DNA from: Chromobacterium subtsugae
GTDB lineage: Bacteria > Pseudomonadota > Gammaproteobacteria > Burkholderiales > Chromobacteriaceae
Direction: 5' to 3'
DNA length: 64,000 nt
Assembly (NCBI RefSeq): GCF_001676875.1
Contig: NZ_JYKA01000006.1
Coordinates: forward strand, 124,001-188,000
Translations under genes and position numbers: made by a program
The notes under the pieces: generated by a model
What the model saw: the letters and a program-made list of their open reading frames with translations, nothing else
Told to the model about the DNA's origin: nothing
Databases searched by the model: none
Shown here: piece after piece, positions 18,314 through 28,010 of the stretch
Layout of the letters: every line of letters begins with the position of its first letter
Numbering within the stretch: the first letter of the stretch is position 1

Positions 18314-20770
18314 TTATTCTTCGGCCGCGTCGTCGTCGGCCGCTTCGCCGCCGTCCTTTTGCTTGCGCGCGCTGCCTTCCACCATATTGATGACGAACAG
18401 GCGGCAGGCCAGCGAACCGTTGTACAGCGGCGTGCGGCGCTTGGGAGACAGGCGGATCAGCTTGCCCAGGCGCAGGTCGCCGCTGAACAGGCAGGCGGTC
18501 CAGCCGGAGAAGTGGGCCTTCAGCCAGTCGCCCAGCAGCGGATACCAGGCGGCCAGCTGATCCAGTTCGTCCAGGCGGATGCCGTAGGGCGGGTTGCTGA
18601 CGATCAGGCCGGCTTGCGCGCCGGGGCGCACGTCCAGGATGTCGGCGGGCATGGCTTCCACCAGGCCGGCCAGGCCGGCGCGCTGCAGGTTGGCGCGGGC
18701 GATGGCGATCATCTTCTTGTCGCGGTCGGAGCCGCGGATGTCCAGCGCGGCGGGCGCTTTCTCAGCCTGGCTCGCGGCTAGGCGCAGCGTTTCCCAGCCG
18801 ACCTGGTCGAAGCTGGCCAGCGCTTCGAAGCCGAAGCGGCGGTTGCGGCCCGGCGCGCGGTTCAGCGCGATGTCGGCGGCCTCCACCAGGAAGGTGCCGC
18901 TGCCGCACATCGGGTCGATCAGCGGCTGGCTGCCGTCGTAGCCGGCCAGCATCAGGATGCCGGCGGCCAGGTTTTCGCGCAGCGGCGCCTCGCCGGCCTC
19001 TTCGCGCCAGCCGCGCTTGAACAGAGGCTCGCCGCTGGTGTCCAGGTAGATGGTGGCGGTATCGGCGGTGAGGAACACGTTGACGCGCACGTCCGGCGCG
19101 CGGGTGTCGACATTCGGGCGGCCCAGCTGCGCCTGGCGGAAGCGGTCGCAGATCGCGTCCTTCACCGTCAGCGCGATGTAGTCCAGGCTCTTGACGCGGG
19201 CGGCGATGCCGTCCGCCTTCAGCTTGATGGTGCGCGACACGTCGAACCAGCGCGGCCAGTCCACGCTCAGCGCCAGCCGGTAGATGTCCTGCTCGGCGTG
19301 GTAGGGGCCGTGAGCCAGGCGCAGCAGCACGCGGCTGGCGGTGCGCGAGTGCAGGTTGACCGCCATCATCAGGCGGGCGTCGCCGCCGAAGGCCACGCCG
19401 CCGTCGGCCGGGGCGATGTCGTCGGCGCCCAGCGCCTTCAGTTCGTCGGCCAGCAGCGCCTCCAGGCCGCGCGGGCAGGGGGCGAACAGCGCCAGCTTGC
19501 TGTCCAGGCGGCCGGTCAGGGTGATTTCCGGCTTGCTGCCGCTGGCCTGCCATTGCGGCTTGTCATGGCGGCGCTGCTCGAACTGCTGGCGGCGCTCCGG
19601 GCTGTCGACGCGATGGCTGTCGCCGAACGGTTGCAGGCCTTGCGACGGATGCTGGCGCGGGCGCTCGTCGTGATGGTTTTCGCGGCGGAAGCGGTTGTCG
19701 CGCTCCACGGCGTCGCGGTCGGCGGACGGCTTGCCGAACAGCGGCTTGCGCGCAGGCTGGTCTTCGCGCGGGGCTCGCTGCTCGCGGTTTTGCCATTGCG
19801 GCTTGTCGTCGCGGCGGAAGCGGTTATCGCGTTCGCCGTCGCGGTTATCGAATTGGCGCGGCGCGCGCTCTTCGCGCGGCTGCCACGGCTTGTCCTCGCG
19901 CGGCGGGCGGTTGTCTCCGCCTTTGCCGAACAGCTTGCGCGGGCCGTTGTCGTCGCGCGGCGCGCGCTCCTCGCGGTTCTGCCATTGCGGTTTGTCGTCG
20001 CGGCGGAAGCGGTTGTCGCGCTCGCCATCGCGGTCGTGGGACTGACGTGGGGCACGCTCCTCGCGGTTCTGCCATTGCGGCTTGTCGTCGCGGCGGAAGC
20101 GGTTGTCGCGCTCGCCGTCGCGGTTATCGAACTGGCGCGGCGCGCGTTCTTCGCGCGGCTGCCACGGCTTGTCGTCGCGCGGCGGGCGGTTGTCGCCGCC
20201 CTTGCCGAACAGCTTGCGCGGGCCGTTGTCGTCGCGCGGCGCGCTGTCTTCGCGGTTTTGCCATTGCGGCTTGTCGTCGCGGCGCGGTTCTCCTTCGGCG
20301 CGCGGCTTGAACTGGCGCGGCGGGGCGTCTTCGGTGTGCAGCGGCTTGCGGCCGGACGGGCCGCGGTCGCGGCTGTAGCGCTTGTCCTGCGGCTGGTCTT
20401 CGCGGCGGAAGGCCGGCGCGCGGGCGTCGTCGGCGGGCATAGGCTTGCGGCCGGAGGGGCCGCGGTCGCGGTCGTAACGCTTGTCCTGGAAGCCGCCTTC
20501 CTGCGGCGCGCGCGCGGCCGGGCCGCGCTTGTCGAAGCTGCGCTCGCCCTGGCGCGGCGTTTGTTTCCAGTCCGGCTTGCCCGGGCCTGGGCGCTGGCCG
20601 GAGTAGGGCGCGCGCGGCTGGCCGGCGTCCTGGCGCTTGTCGGCGCGCGGCGGTTTGCCGCTTGCCGCCGGCGGGCTTTGGTTTCCGCCAGCCGGCGAGT
20701 TGGCCGAGCGTTCACGGCTGGTTAGATCGCGGCGCTGGTTATTGCGCTGGCGGGAACGGAAACTGGACAT
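18314..20770 (-). CDS. rlmL: RlmL-type 23S rRNA (guanine-N2) methyltransferase with long repetitive N-terminal extension
   Basis: An 818-residue protein in two halves. Residues 1-410 are low-complexity and strongly charged, built of Arg, Asp, Pro, Gln and Gly repeats and surely disordered. Residues 418-800 are a THUMP domain (FAPCPRGLEALLADELKALGA) followed by a Rossmann methyltransferase domain with PLIDPMCGSGTFLVEAADIA (SAM motif) and VSNPPYGIRLDEL (NPPY catalytic motif). This matches the N-terminal half of E. coli RlmKL (YcbY), which methylates G2445 of 23S rRNA. The tail contains a short acidic run (GGEAADDDAAEE). The extension may bind RNA or ribosomes. Divergent from mutY. Confidence 0.9.
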   Translation of the reverse strand: MSSFRSRQRNNQRRDLTSRERSANSPAGGNQSPPAASGKPPRADKRQDAGQPRAPYSGQRPGPGKPDWKQTPRQGERSFDKRGPAARAPQEGGFQDKRYDRDRGPSGRKPMPADDARAPAFRREDQPQDKRYSRDRGPSGRKPLHTEDAPPRQFKPRAEGEPRRDDKPQWQNREDSAPRDDNGPRKLFGKGGDNRPPRDDKPWQPREERAPRQFDNRDGERDNRFRRDDKPQWQNREERAPRQSHDRDGERDNRFRRDDKPQWQNREERAPRDDNGPRKLFGKGGDNRPPREDKPWQPREERAPRQFDNRDGERDNRFRRDDKPQWQNREQRAPREDQPARKPLFGKPSADRDAVERDNRFRRENHHDERPRQHPSQGLQPFGDSHRVDSPERRQQFEQRRHDKPQWQASGSKPEITLTGRLDSKLALFAPCPRGLEALLADELKALGADDIAPADGGVAFGGDARLMMAVNLHSRTASRVLLRLAHGPYHAEQDIYRLALSVDWPRWFDVSRTIKLKADGIAARVKSLDYIALTVKDAICDRFRQAQLGRPNVDTRAPDVRVNVFLTADTATIYLDTSGEPLFKRGWREEAGEAPLRENLAAGILMLAGYDGSQPLIDPMCGSGTFLVEAADIALNRAPGRNRRFGFEALASFDQVGWETLRLAASQAEKAPAALDIRGSDRDKKMIAIARANLQRAGLAGLVEAMPADILDVRPGAQAGLIVSNPPYGIRLDELDQLAAWYPLLGDWLKAHFSGWTACLFSGDLRLGKLIRLSPKRRTPLYNGSLACRLFVINMVEGSARKQKDGGEAADDDAAEE
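19763..20278 (-). repeat. In-frame coding repeats in the rlmL N-terminal region
   Basis: Residues 165-336 of the rlmL product consist of a 63-residue unit (residues 165-227), a 30-residue short version (228-257), a second 63-residue unit (258-320) and a partial one. Each unit starts DDKPQWQNRE and ends RDGERDNRFRR. The DNA is nearly identical between units, implying recent duplication or conversion. A shorter repeat (DKRYDRDRGPSGRKP) occurs twice further upstream, at residues 96-110 and 129-143. Confidence 0.85.
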
Positions 20771-20896
20771 TGAAACGACCTCGACATGATCAAACTTGTA
20801 AGTAATCCTTTAATTTTAACGTATTTGGCCGCCGCCTGCTTGGTGATGCTCAGGCTTTCCGCTAACATGACCGGTTCGATTCGATACTGGATTGCA

Positions 20897-21943
20897 ATGT
20901 TGCACAGCAGTTTTGCCACCCGCCTGGTGGACTGGCAGCGGCGGCATGGCCGCCACGATTTGCCCTGGCAGGTCAGCGACCCTTACCGCGTCTGGCTGTC
21001 CGAGATCATGCTGCAGCAGACGCAGGTGAAGAGCGTGCTGGATTATTATCCGCGCTTTCTCGCCCGTTTTCCCGATGTGGCGAGCCTGGCCGCGGCGCCG
21101 GTAGACGACGTGCTGGCGCAATGGAGCGGGCTGGGCTACTACAGCAGGGCGCGCAATCTGCACAAGGCCGCGCAGATGGTGATGGCCGAGTTCGGCGGCA
21201 GCTTCCCGCCCGAGCGCGAGCGGCTGGAGCAGCTGCCCGGCGTCGGACGCTCCACCGCCGCGGCGATTTCCGCCTTCGCCTTCGGCCGCCGGGAAACCAT
21301 TCTGGACGGCAATGTCAAACGGGTGCTGGCGCGCTGCTTCGGGATCGATGGCTTTCCCGGCGACAAGGCGATCGAAAAACGGATGTGGGCGCTGGCGGAG
21401 GACATCCTGCCGGCCGACGCGGCGGCCATCCAGCCGTATGTGCAGGGCCTGATGGACCTGGGCGCCACCGTTTGCTGCCGCGGCAAGCCGGCCTGCGCCG
21501 CCTGTCCGATGGTTGATGGCTGCGTGGCGGCGCGGGAAGGGCGCACCGGCGAGCTGCCGACGCCCAGGCCGAAAAAAACGGTGCCGACCCGGCAGACGGT
21601 GATGCTGCTGGCGCGCCACGGCAACCGGGTGTGGCTTGAGCGGCGGCCGCCCACCGGCATCTGGGGCGGCCTGCTGTCGCTGCCGGAATTCGGCGCGACG
21701 CTCGAAATAGAAGACTGGCTGAACGCGCGCGGCGATGGCGACATGCTGCCCGCCTGGCCGGAGCTGGAACATGTATTCACCCATTTTCGCCTGATCATCA
21801 CGCCGCAGCCGGTGCGCATCGACCAGCTGCGGGCGCATGGCGCCGCCGAGGCCGACGGCCAGTGGCTGGCGTTGGATCAGGCTGTCGATGCCGGCGTGCC
21901 GGCGCCGGTTCGCCGCTTGCTGTTGAGGCTGGCGCAAGTTTGA
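20897..21943 (+). CDS. mutY: A/G-specific adenine DNA glycosylase MutY
   Basis: This 348-residue base-excision repair enzyme removes adenine mispaired with 8-oxoguanine. Visible features: HDLPWQ and EIMLQQTQVKSV, the helix-hairpin-helix LPGVGRSTAAAISAFAFG with catalytic Asp in ILDGNVKRVLAR, the [4Fe-4S] cysteines in CCRGKPACAACPMVDGC, and a C-terminal NUDIX-like domain that recognises 8-oxoG. The chosen ATG gives the usual length (E. coli 350); an upstream start at 20786 would add 37 hydrophobic residues and reach into the rlmL promoter. Confidence 0.96.
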   Translation: MLHSSFATRLVDWQRRHGRHDLPWQVSDPYRVWLSEIMLQQTQVKSVLDYYPRFLARFPDVASLAAAPVDDVLAQWSGLGYYSRARNLHKAAQMVMAEFGGSFPPERERLEQLPGVGRSTAAAISAFAFGRRETILDGNVKRVLARCFGIDGFPGDKAIEKRMWALAEDILPADAAAIQPYVQGLMDLGATVCCRGKPACAACPMVDGCVAAREGRTGELPTPRPKKTVPTRQTVMLLARHGNRVWLERRPPTGIWGGLLSLPEFGATLEIEDWLNARGDGDMLPAWPELEHVFTHFRLIITPQPVRIDQLRAHGAAEADGQWLALDQAVDAGVPAPVRRLLLRLAQV

Positions 21944-22036
21944 AGAGGGCGGGGCGCATCCCGCCCATGTGGCAAATCCGATGGCCGGGCCCGCCCGGCC
22001 GTGGCTAAGACGGCAGGTCCGTCCAGATAGACAGAT

Positions 22037-24241
22037 ATGGTTTCCGTAGTCCGCACCGTTGCCGATACCCTGGCCGACGCCGCCGATCCGGCGCGCTGGC
22101 TGGAACATATGTCCGCCGCCTTTCCCGCCGAGGATGGCGCGTTGCTGGCGCGCGCCTTCGACGCCGCGCGCGAGCTGTACGCCGGCAAGACCGTCGCCGC
22201 CACCGGCGAAGACCTGTTCACCCACGCGGTGGCCGCCGCCGCGGTCGTCGCCGACCTCAACCTGCTGCCCGACGCCATCGTCGCCACGCTGATGTTCGCC
22301 GCGCCCGACTTCAAGCCGGAGTGGCAGGCGTGGCTGACCGAAACCTTCAACCCCACGGTGGCGATGCTGGTGGACGGCGTCGGCGGCGTGCGCCGCATCA
22401 CCGAGCTGGCGCGCATCGACAAGATGGCCACGCCGGAAGACGGCGCGCGCCAGGCCGAAACCATGCGCAAGATGCTGCTGGCGATGGTGGCCGACATCCG
22501 CGTGGTGCTGATCAAGCTGGCCTGGCGCACCCAGACCATGCACTACCTGGCGCAGGTGCCGGACGAGGCGCTGCGCCGCCGCATCGCCGGCGAGACGCTG
22601 GAGCTGTTCGCGCCTTTGGCCAACCGGCTGGGCGTGTGGCAGATCAAGTGGGAGCTGGAGGATCTGGGCCTCAGGCACACCGAGCCGGACACCTACAAGA
22701 AGATCGCCAAACTGCTGGACGAGCGGCGGCTGGAGCGCATCGACTACATCGAGAGGGTGCTGGACATCCTGCGCGAGGAACTGCGCAAGGCCGGCGTCAA
22801 GGCCGAAGTGGCCGGCCGGCCCAAGCACATCTATTCCATCTGGAAGAAGATGAAGAAGAAAAAGCTCGATTTCACCGAGCTTTACGACATCCGCGCGGTG
22901 CGCATTCTGGTGGACAAGCTGCCGGACTGCTACACCGCGCTGGGCATCATCCACGGCATGTGGCAGCCGATACGCGGCGAGTTCGACGACTACATCTCCC
23001 ACCCCAAGGCCAACAACTACCGCAGCCTGCACACCGCGGTGATCGGCCCGGAGGAAAAGGCGCTGGAAGTGCAGATCCGCACTTTCGACATGCACGAGCA
23101 CGCCGAATTCGGCGTGGCCGCGCACTGGCGCTACAAGGAGGGCGGCAAGGGCGACGCCGCCTACGAGGAAAAGATTTCCTGGCTGCGCCAGCTCTTGGAT
23201 TGGCGCGAGGAGATGTCCGACCGCGAAGGCCTGGCCGAGGCGTTCAAGACCGAGCTGTTCGCCGACACCATCTACGTGCTGACGCCGCAAGGCCGGGTGC
23301 TGGCGCTGCCGCAGGGCGCCACGCCGATCGATTTCGCCTACGCGATCCACTCCGGCCTTGGCAACCGCTGCCGCGGCGCCAAGGTGGAGGGCCAGATCGT
23401 GCCCTTGTCGACGCCGCTGCAAAACGGCCAGCGGGTGGAGATTCTCACTGCCAAGGAAGGCGGCCCGTCGGTCAACTGGCTGCACGACGGCTGGGTGAAG
23501 AGCCATCGCGCCATCTCCCGCATCCGCCAGTACATCCGGCTACAAAACGCCGACACCGTGCGCGAAACCGGCAAGGCGCTGTTCGAGCGCGAACTGGCGC
23601 GCCGGCCGCACATCCAGCCCAATCTGCAGCAATTGGCGGAGAAGCTCGGCTACGACAAGCTGGAGGAAGTGCACGGCGCGCTGGGCCACGGCGAATTGAC
23701 CACCCGCGCGGTGGCCAACGCCATCGGCAGCTTCGCGCCGCCGCCGACGGTGGAAGTGCTGCCGGAGAGCCTGGTCAAGGCCAGCAAGGGCGGGCCGGAA
23801 ACCGGCGGCGTGCTGATCGAGGGCGTCGACAACCTGATGACGGTGCTGGCCAAGTGCTGCAAGCCGGCGCCGCCCGACCAGGTGATGGGCTTCGTCACCA
23901 AGGGCCGCGGCATCTCCATCCACCGCAGCAGCTGCATCACCTTGAAGAAGCTGTCGCAGGAGGTGCCGGAGCGGCTGATCGCCGCGGAATGGGGCAAGCT
24001 GAAGAACAGCGTGTTCCCGATCGACATCGAGGTGATCTCGCAGGACCGGCCGGGCCTGCTGCGCGACCTGTCCGACACCTTGTCGCGCGAAAAGCTCAAC
24101 CTGATAGGCGTCAACACGCTGTCGCGCGATTTGCGCAGCAAGCTGCGCCTGACGGTGGAGGTGCGCAATGTGCAGGACATCAGCCGGGTGTTGTCGCGCT
24201 TGATGGAATTGTCCGGCGTGCAGGAAGCGCGCCGGGTGTGA
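22037..24241 (+). CDS. relA: (p)ppGpp synthetase RelA
   Basis: A 734-residue ribosome-associated stringent-response enzyme that makes (p)ppGpp from GTP/GDP and ATP during amino-acid starvation. The N-terminal hydrolase domain lacks the His-Asp motif (LMFAAPDF in its place), so it is inactive. The synthetase domain has RAVRILVDKLPDCYTALG and the acidic GEFDDYI motif typical of monofunctional RelA. TGS (DTIYVLTPQGRVLALP), helical, zinc-finger-like (KCCKPAPPDQVMGFVTKGRGISIH) and ACT (DIEVISQDRPGLLRDL) domains follow. SpoT is not in this window. Confidence 0.96.
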   Translation: MVSVVRTVADTLADAADPARWLEHMSAAFPAEDGALLARAFDAARELYAGKTVAATGEDLFTHAVAAAAVVADLNLLPDAIVATLMFAAPDFKPEWQAWLTETFNPTVAMLVDGVGGVRRITELARIDKMATPEDGARQAETMRKMLLAMVADIRVVLIKLAWRTQTMHYLAQVPDEALRRRIAGETLELFAPLANRLGVWQIKWELEDLGLRHTEPDTYKKIAKLLDERRLERIDYIERVLDILREELRKAGVKAEVAGRPKHIYSIWKKMKKKKLDFTELYDIRAVRILVDKLPDCYTALGIIHGMWQPIRGEFDDYISHPKANNYRSLHTAVIGPEEKALEVQIRTFDMHEHAEFGVAAHWRYKEGGKGDAAYEEKISWLRQLLDWREEMSDREGLAEAFKTELFADTIYVLTPQGRVLALPQGATPIDFAYAIHSGLGNRCRGAKVEGQIVPLSTPLQNGQRVEILTAKEGGPSVNWLHDGWVKSHRAISRIRQYIRLQNADTVRETGKALFERELARRPHIQPNLQQLAEKLGYDKLEEVHGALGHGELTTRAVANAIGSFAPPPTVEVLPESLVKASKGGPETGGVLIEGVDNLMTVLAKCCKPAPPDQVMGFVTKGRGISIHRSSCITLKKLSQEVPERLIAAEWGKLKNSVFPIDIEVISQDRPGLLRDLSDTLSREKLNLIGVNTLSRDLRSKLRLTVEVRNVQDISRVLSRLMELSGVQEARRV

Positions 24242-24252
24242 CGCTTGATGCG

Positions 24253-24301
24253 GCCAAGCCGGCTGAAATGTCCGTCTGTCGGGCGTTTCGGCCGGTTTGG
24301 C
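24253..24301 (+). terminator. Long imperfect hairpin after relA
   Basis: GCCAAGCCGGCTGAAA can pair with TTTCGGCCGGTTTGGC over 16 positions including two G-T wobbles, with a 17-base loop that contains an inner CCG/CGG. It begins 12 bases after the relA stop. There is no strong T tract, so it may slow decay or assist factor-dependent termination instead of acting as a simple terminator. Confidence 0.5.
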
Positions 24302-24366
24302 TTTCCAGGGGCCGCCGCGGCGATGCCGGGCGGTTTGCGTTTAAGCAAGCCGCAGTTGTTTGCGAT

Positions 24367-24395
24367 TTGCTTTCACGTGAAGAAATTTTCATAAT
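24367..24395 (+). promoter_or_regulatory. Promoter of the deo operon with a palindrome in the spacer
   Basis: TTGCTT (-35) and CATAAT (-10) are spaced by 17 bases, 81 bases before the deoC start. The spacer contains the perfect 10-base palindrome TTCACGTGAA (24372-24381), well placed for a repressor such as a DeoR/LacI/GntR-type nucleoside sensor. A second inverted repeat TTGCC/GGCAA follows at 24404-24416. Confidence 0.6.
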
Positions 24396-24475
24396 CCATG
24401 TCATTGCCTTTGGCAAACCGCCGTCATGCCGGCCGCGGTTTTTATCCATTGGCCGCATTTCGAGAGAGATAGACC

Positions 24476-25243
24476 ATGTCTGCACTGATTGAAGCCGCGC
24501 GCCGCGCGCTGTCGCTGATGGACCTGACCACCCTTAACGACGACGATACCGACGCCAAGGTGATCGCGCTGTGCAAGAAGGCCAAGAGCCAGGACGGCAC
24601 CGTGGCCGCCGTCTGCGTCTACCCGCGCTTCGTGCCCATCACCAAGAAGACGCTGCGCGAAGCCGGCTGCCCGGAAGTGCTGGTGGCCACCGTCACCAAC
24701 TTCCCGCACGGCAATGACGACATCGCCATCGCGGTGGCCGAAACCCGCGCCGCCATCGCCTACGGCGCCGACGAAGTGGACGTGGTGTTCCCGTACCGCG
24801 CGCTGATGGCCGGCGACCGCGACATCGGCTTCGAGCTGGTGAAGGCCTGCAAGGAAGCCTGCGGCGGCAAGCTGTTGAAAGTGATCATCGAAAGCGGCGA
24901 GCTGAAAGACGCGGCGCTGATCCGCGCGGCCAGCGAAATCTCCATCCGCGCCGGCGCCGACTTCATCAAGACCTCCACTGGCAAGGTGCCGGTCAACGCC
25001 ACGCTGGAAGCCGCGGACGTGATGCTGAACGTGATCCGCGAGCAGGGCGGCAAGTGCGGCTTCAAGGCCGCCGGCGGCGTGAAGAGCGCGGCCGAGGCCA
25101 AGCAATACCTGGAACTGGCCGGCGGCCTGCTGGGCGACGCCTGGGTCAATGCCGACCATTTCCGCTTCGGCGCGTCCAGCCTCTTGGCCAATCTGCAGGC
25201 CGAGATCGCCGGCGGCGTGGCCAAGCCGACTGCCGGCTACTGA
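24476..25243 (+). CDS. deoC: Deoxyribose-phosphate aldolase
   Basis: A 255-residue class I aldolase that splits 2-deoxyribose-5-phosphate into acetaldehyde and glyceraldehyde-3-phosphate in nucleoside catabolism. The Schiff-base lysine is Lys165 in [14 protein letters not shown] (E. coli Lys167), and [11 protein letters not shown] and [11 protein letters not shown] complete the barrel signature. The ribosome-binding site GAGAGA precedes the ATG. First gene of a deoC-deoA-deoB-deoD operon in the same order as in enterobacteria. Confidence 0.97.
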   Translation: MSALIEAARRALSLMDLTTLNDDDTDAKVIALCKKAKSQDGTVAAVCVYPRFVPITKKTLREAGCPEVLVATVTNFPHGNDDIAIAVAETRAAIAYGADEVDVVFPYRALMAGDRDIGFELVKACKEACGGKLLKVIIESGELKDAALIRAASEISIRAGADFIKTSTGKVPVNATLEAADVMLNVIREQGGKCGFKAAGGVKSAAEAKQYLELAGGLLGDAWVNADHFRFGASSLLANLQAEIAGGVAKPTAGY

Positions 25244-25355
25244 TCCACCCACGAATTCGCGGGACTACCGCACTCTGGCCGGGCGATTTCCCGGCCGCAC
25301 CGCCCATTGCCGTTTTCGCTTTGCCGCGCAATGGGTTTCAGGCAGGGAGAATGCC

Positions 25356-26681
25356 ATGTTTTTGCCGCAGGAAATCATCCGCAAGAAACGCGACGGCCTG
25401 ATGCTGTCGCAGCAGGACATCCAACAATTCGTCGCCGGCATCACCGATGACAGCGTGGCCGACAGCCAGATCGCCGCGCTGGCGATGGCGATCTACTTCA
25501 ACGGCATGGAGCTGGAAGAAAACGTGCATCTGGCGCTGGCGATGCGCGATTCCGGCCGCCGCATGCACTGGAAAGACCTGAACCTGCCGGGCCCCATCGT
25601 CGACAAGCACTCCACCGGCGGCGTCGGCGACGTGGTGTCGCTGATGCTCGGGCCGATGGTGGCCGCCTGCGGCGGCTTCGTGCCGATGATTTCCGGCCGC
25701 GGCCTGGGCCATACCGGCGGCACGCTGGACAAGCTGTCGGCGGTGCCCGGTTATAACCCGTTCCCGGATCCGGAGCTGTTCCGCAAGGTGGTGAAGGGAG
25801 TCGGCGTGGCCATCATCGGCCAGACTTCCGACTTGGCGCCGGCCGATCGCCGCTTCTACGCCACCCGCGACGTCACCGCCACTGTGGAGTCGATCGCGCT
25901 GATCACCGCCTCCATCCTGTCGAAGAAGCTGGCGGCGGGCCTGGATGTGCTGGTGATGGACGTGAAGGCCGGCAGCGGCGCTTTCATGCCGACGATGGAG
26001 AAATCGATCGAGCTGGCCAGCCGCATCGTCAAGGTGGGCAACGGCGCCGGCGTGGCCACCACCGCGCTGATCACCGAAATGAGCCAGCCCCTGGCCTCCA
26101 CCGCCGGCAACAGCATCGAAACCCGCGAAGCGGTGCGCTACCTGAAGGGCGACGAGCGCAATCCGCGCCTGCACGAAGTGACGATGGCGCTGTGCGCGCA
26201 GATGCTGATCGGCGGCAAGCTGGCCAGCGACGAGGCCGACGCCCGCGCTAAGCTGCAGGCGGGCCTGGATTCCGGCCGCGCCGCCGAGATCTTCGGCCGC
26301 ATGGTCACCGCGCTGGGCGGCCCGGCCGATTTCCTGGAAAACTACGACCGCCATCTGGCGCCGGCGCCCATCGTGCGCCCGGTGTACGCCGACAAGGCCG
26401 GCTACGTCGGCGCGATGGACACCCGCGGCATCGGCATGGCGGTGTGCGCGCTGGGCGGCGGCCGCCGCCTGGCCAGCGATGTGCTGGACTTCCGCGTGGG
26501 ACTGTCGCAGTTCGCCGAACTGGGCCAGAATATCGGCAAAGACACCCCGCTGATGATGATCCACGCCGCCGACGAGGCGAGCTTCGAAGACGCGGCGCGC
26601 CGAGTCAAGGCCGCCATCCGCATCGATGAAATCGCGCCGGCCGCGCTGCCGCAGGTTTACCAGATCATCCGTGGCGAATAA
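25356..26681 (+). CDS. deoA: Thymidine phosphorylase
   Basis: This 441-residue enzyme phosphorolyses thymidine and deoxyuridine to base and deoxyribose-1-phosphate. Signatures are [20 protein letters not shown] and [15 protein letters not shown] with KAGSGAFM, as in all pyrimidine nucleoside phosphorylases. The ATG at 25356 follows AGGCAGGGAG and gives the E. coli length (440). Longer open frame upstream overlaps deoC 3' DNA and is not credible. Confidence 0.97.
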   Translation: MFLPQEIIRKKRDGLMLSQQDIQQFVAGITDDSVADSQIAALAMAIYFNGMELEENVHLALAMRDSGRRMHWKDLNLPGPIVDKHSTGGVGDVVSLMLGPMVAACGGFVPMISGRGLGHTGGTLDKLSAVPGYNPFPDPELFRKVVKGVGVAIIGQTSDLAPADRRFYATRDVTATVESIALITASILSKKLAAGLDVLVMDVKAGSGAFMPTMEKSIELASRIVKVGNGAGVATTALITEMSQPLASTAGNSIETREAVRYLKGDERNPRLHEVTMALCAQMLIGGKLASDEADARAKLQAGLDSGRAAEIFGRMVTALGGPADFLENYDRHLAPAPIVRPVYADKAGYVGAMDTRGIGMAVCALGGGRRLASDVLDFRVGLSQFAELGQNIGKDTPLMMIHAADEASFEDAARRVKAAIRIDEIAPAALPQVYQIIRGE

Positions 26682-26696
26682 GGCCAGGGAGGCATC

Positions 26697-27914
26697 ATGA
26701 AACGCGCAATCATATTAATCCTCGACTCGCTGGGCATAGGCGCGGCGGCCGACGCGCCGAAGTTCGGCGATGCAGGCAGCAACACGCTGGGGCATATCGC
26801 GATGGAGGCGGCCGCCGGCCGCGCCGACATCGGCCGCTGCGGTCCGCTGAATCTGCCCAATCTGTCCAAGATGGGCCTGGGCCACGCCTGCCAGCTGTCG
26901 TCCGGCTATTTCCCGGAAGGGATGGACCCGGCGGCGCCGCTGGCGGCCTACGGCTACGCCCGCGAAATCTCCAGCGGCAAGGACACCCCGTCCGGCCACT
27001 GGGAGATCGCCGGCGTGCCGGTGTTGTTCGACTGGGGCTATTTCTCCGACCACGACGACAGCTTCCCGCAGCAACTGCTGGACGCCATCGTCGAGAAGGC
27101 CGGCCTGCCGGGCTATCTGGGCAATTGCCACGCCTCCGGCACCGAGATCCTGGACCGCCTGGGCGAGGAGCACATGAAGACCGGCAAGCCGATCTTCTAT
27201 ACCTCGGCCGATTCGGTGTTCCAGATCGCCTGCCACGAAGAAACCTATGGCCTCGAGCGCTTGTACGAGCTGTGCAAGATCACCCGCGAGCTGTTGGAGC
27301 CTTACAATATCGGCCGCGTGATCGCCCGGCCCTTCGTCGGCGAAGGCAAGGGCAAGTTCGCCCGCACCGGCAACCGCAAGGATCTGGCGGTCGAGCCGCC
27401 GGCGGCCACGGTGCTGCAGAAGCTGGCCGACGCCGGCGGCGATGTGGTGTCGATCGGCAAGATCGCCGACATCTACGCCCACGTCGGCATCACCCACAAG
27501 CACAAGGCCACCGGCTTTGACCAATTGTGGGACGCCACGCTGACGGCGATGGACCAGCATCAGGACAAGCCGGCCATCATCATGGCCAACTTCGTCGATT
27601 TCGACTCCAGCTACGGCCATCGCCGCAATACCGCCGGCTACGCCGCGGCATTGGAGGAGTTCGACGCGCGCCTGCCCGAAGTGATGGCCGCGATGGGCGA
27701 CGACGACATCCTGATCCTGTCCGCCGACCACGGCTGCGACCCCACCTGGCCGGGCACCGACCACACCCGCGAGCATATCCCGGTGCTGTGCTACGGCAAG
27801 AAGGTGAAGGCGGGCGCCATCGGCGAGCGCGCTACCTTCGCCGACATCGGCCAGAGCGTCGCCGCCCACCTGGGCCTGCCCAGGATGGACTACGGCGCGT
27901 CCTTCCTGGACTGA
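26697..27914 (+). CDS. deoB: Phosphopentomutase
   Basis: A 405-residue alkaline-phosphatase-superfamily mutase that interconverts ribose/deoxyribose 1- and 5-phosphates, linking the phosphorylases to DeoC. The N-terminal metal motif [25 protein letters not shown] contains the phosphorylated Thr and first metal ligands; the C-terminal metal site reads [26 protein letters not shown]. Starts 15 bases after deoA with GGGAGG ribosome-binding site. Confidence 0.97.
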   Translation: MKRAIILILDSLGIGAAADAPKFGDAGSNTLGHIAMEAAAGRADIGRCGPLNLPNLSKMGLGHACQLSSGYFPEGMDPAAPLAAYGYAREISSGKDTPSGHWEIAGVPVLFDWGYFSDHDDSFPQQLLDAIVEKAGLPGYLGNCHASGTEILDRLGEEHMKTGKPIFYTSADSVFQIACHEETYGLERLYELCKITRELLEPYNIGRVIARPFVGEGKGKFARTGNRKDLAVEPPAATVLQKLADAGGDVVSIGKIADIYAHVGITHKHKATGFDQLWDATLTAMDQHQDKPAIIMANFVDFDSSYGHRRNTAGYAAALEEFDARLPEVMAAMGDDDILILSADHGCDPTWPGTDHTREHIPVLCYGKKVKAGAIGERATFADIGQSVAAHLGLPRMDYGASFLD

Positions 27915-27924
27915 TCGCCTGCAT

Positions 27925-27978
27925 CCGGGCCGCCCAGGCGGCCCGGCGTCCCATTTTTCCGCCCGCGATGCCGGGCGG
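27925..27978 (+). other. Two hairpins between deoB and deoD
   Basis: A CCGGGCCGCC/GGCGGCCCGG inverted repeat (27925-27946) followed after a few bases by a run of five T's, then CCGCCCG/CGGGCGG (27959-27978). They lie in the 96-base deoB-deoD gap. They could partly terminate transcription or mark an mRNA processing point that sets separate levels for DeoD. Confidence 0.5.
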
Positions 27979-28010
27979 ACCTGACACATCGAAAAAAGAG
28001 GAGACCTTCC

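Noticed and set aside
19298-20725. A 475-codon open frame on the forward strand antisense to rlmL, rich in Val/Ala/Leu/Arg
   Set aside because: It is a by-product of the GC-rich repeats in rlmL; it repeats the same peptides, has no ribosome-binding site and no domain, while the reverse frame encodes a clear THUMP-methyltransferase.
25338-26564. A 408-codon reverse frame antisense to deoA, and other long antisense frames across the GC-rich genes
   Set aside because: Typical high-GC shadow frames: His/Gln/Arg-rich translations without motifs, lying opposite unmistakable enzymes.
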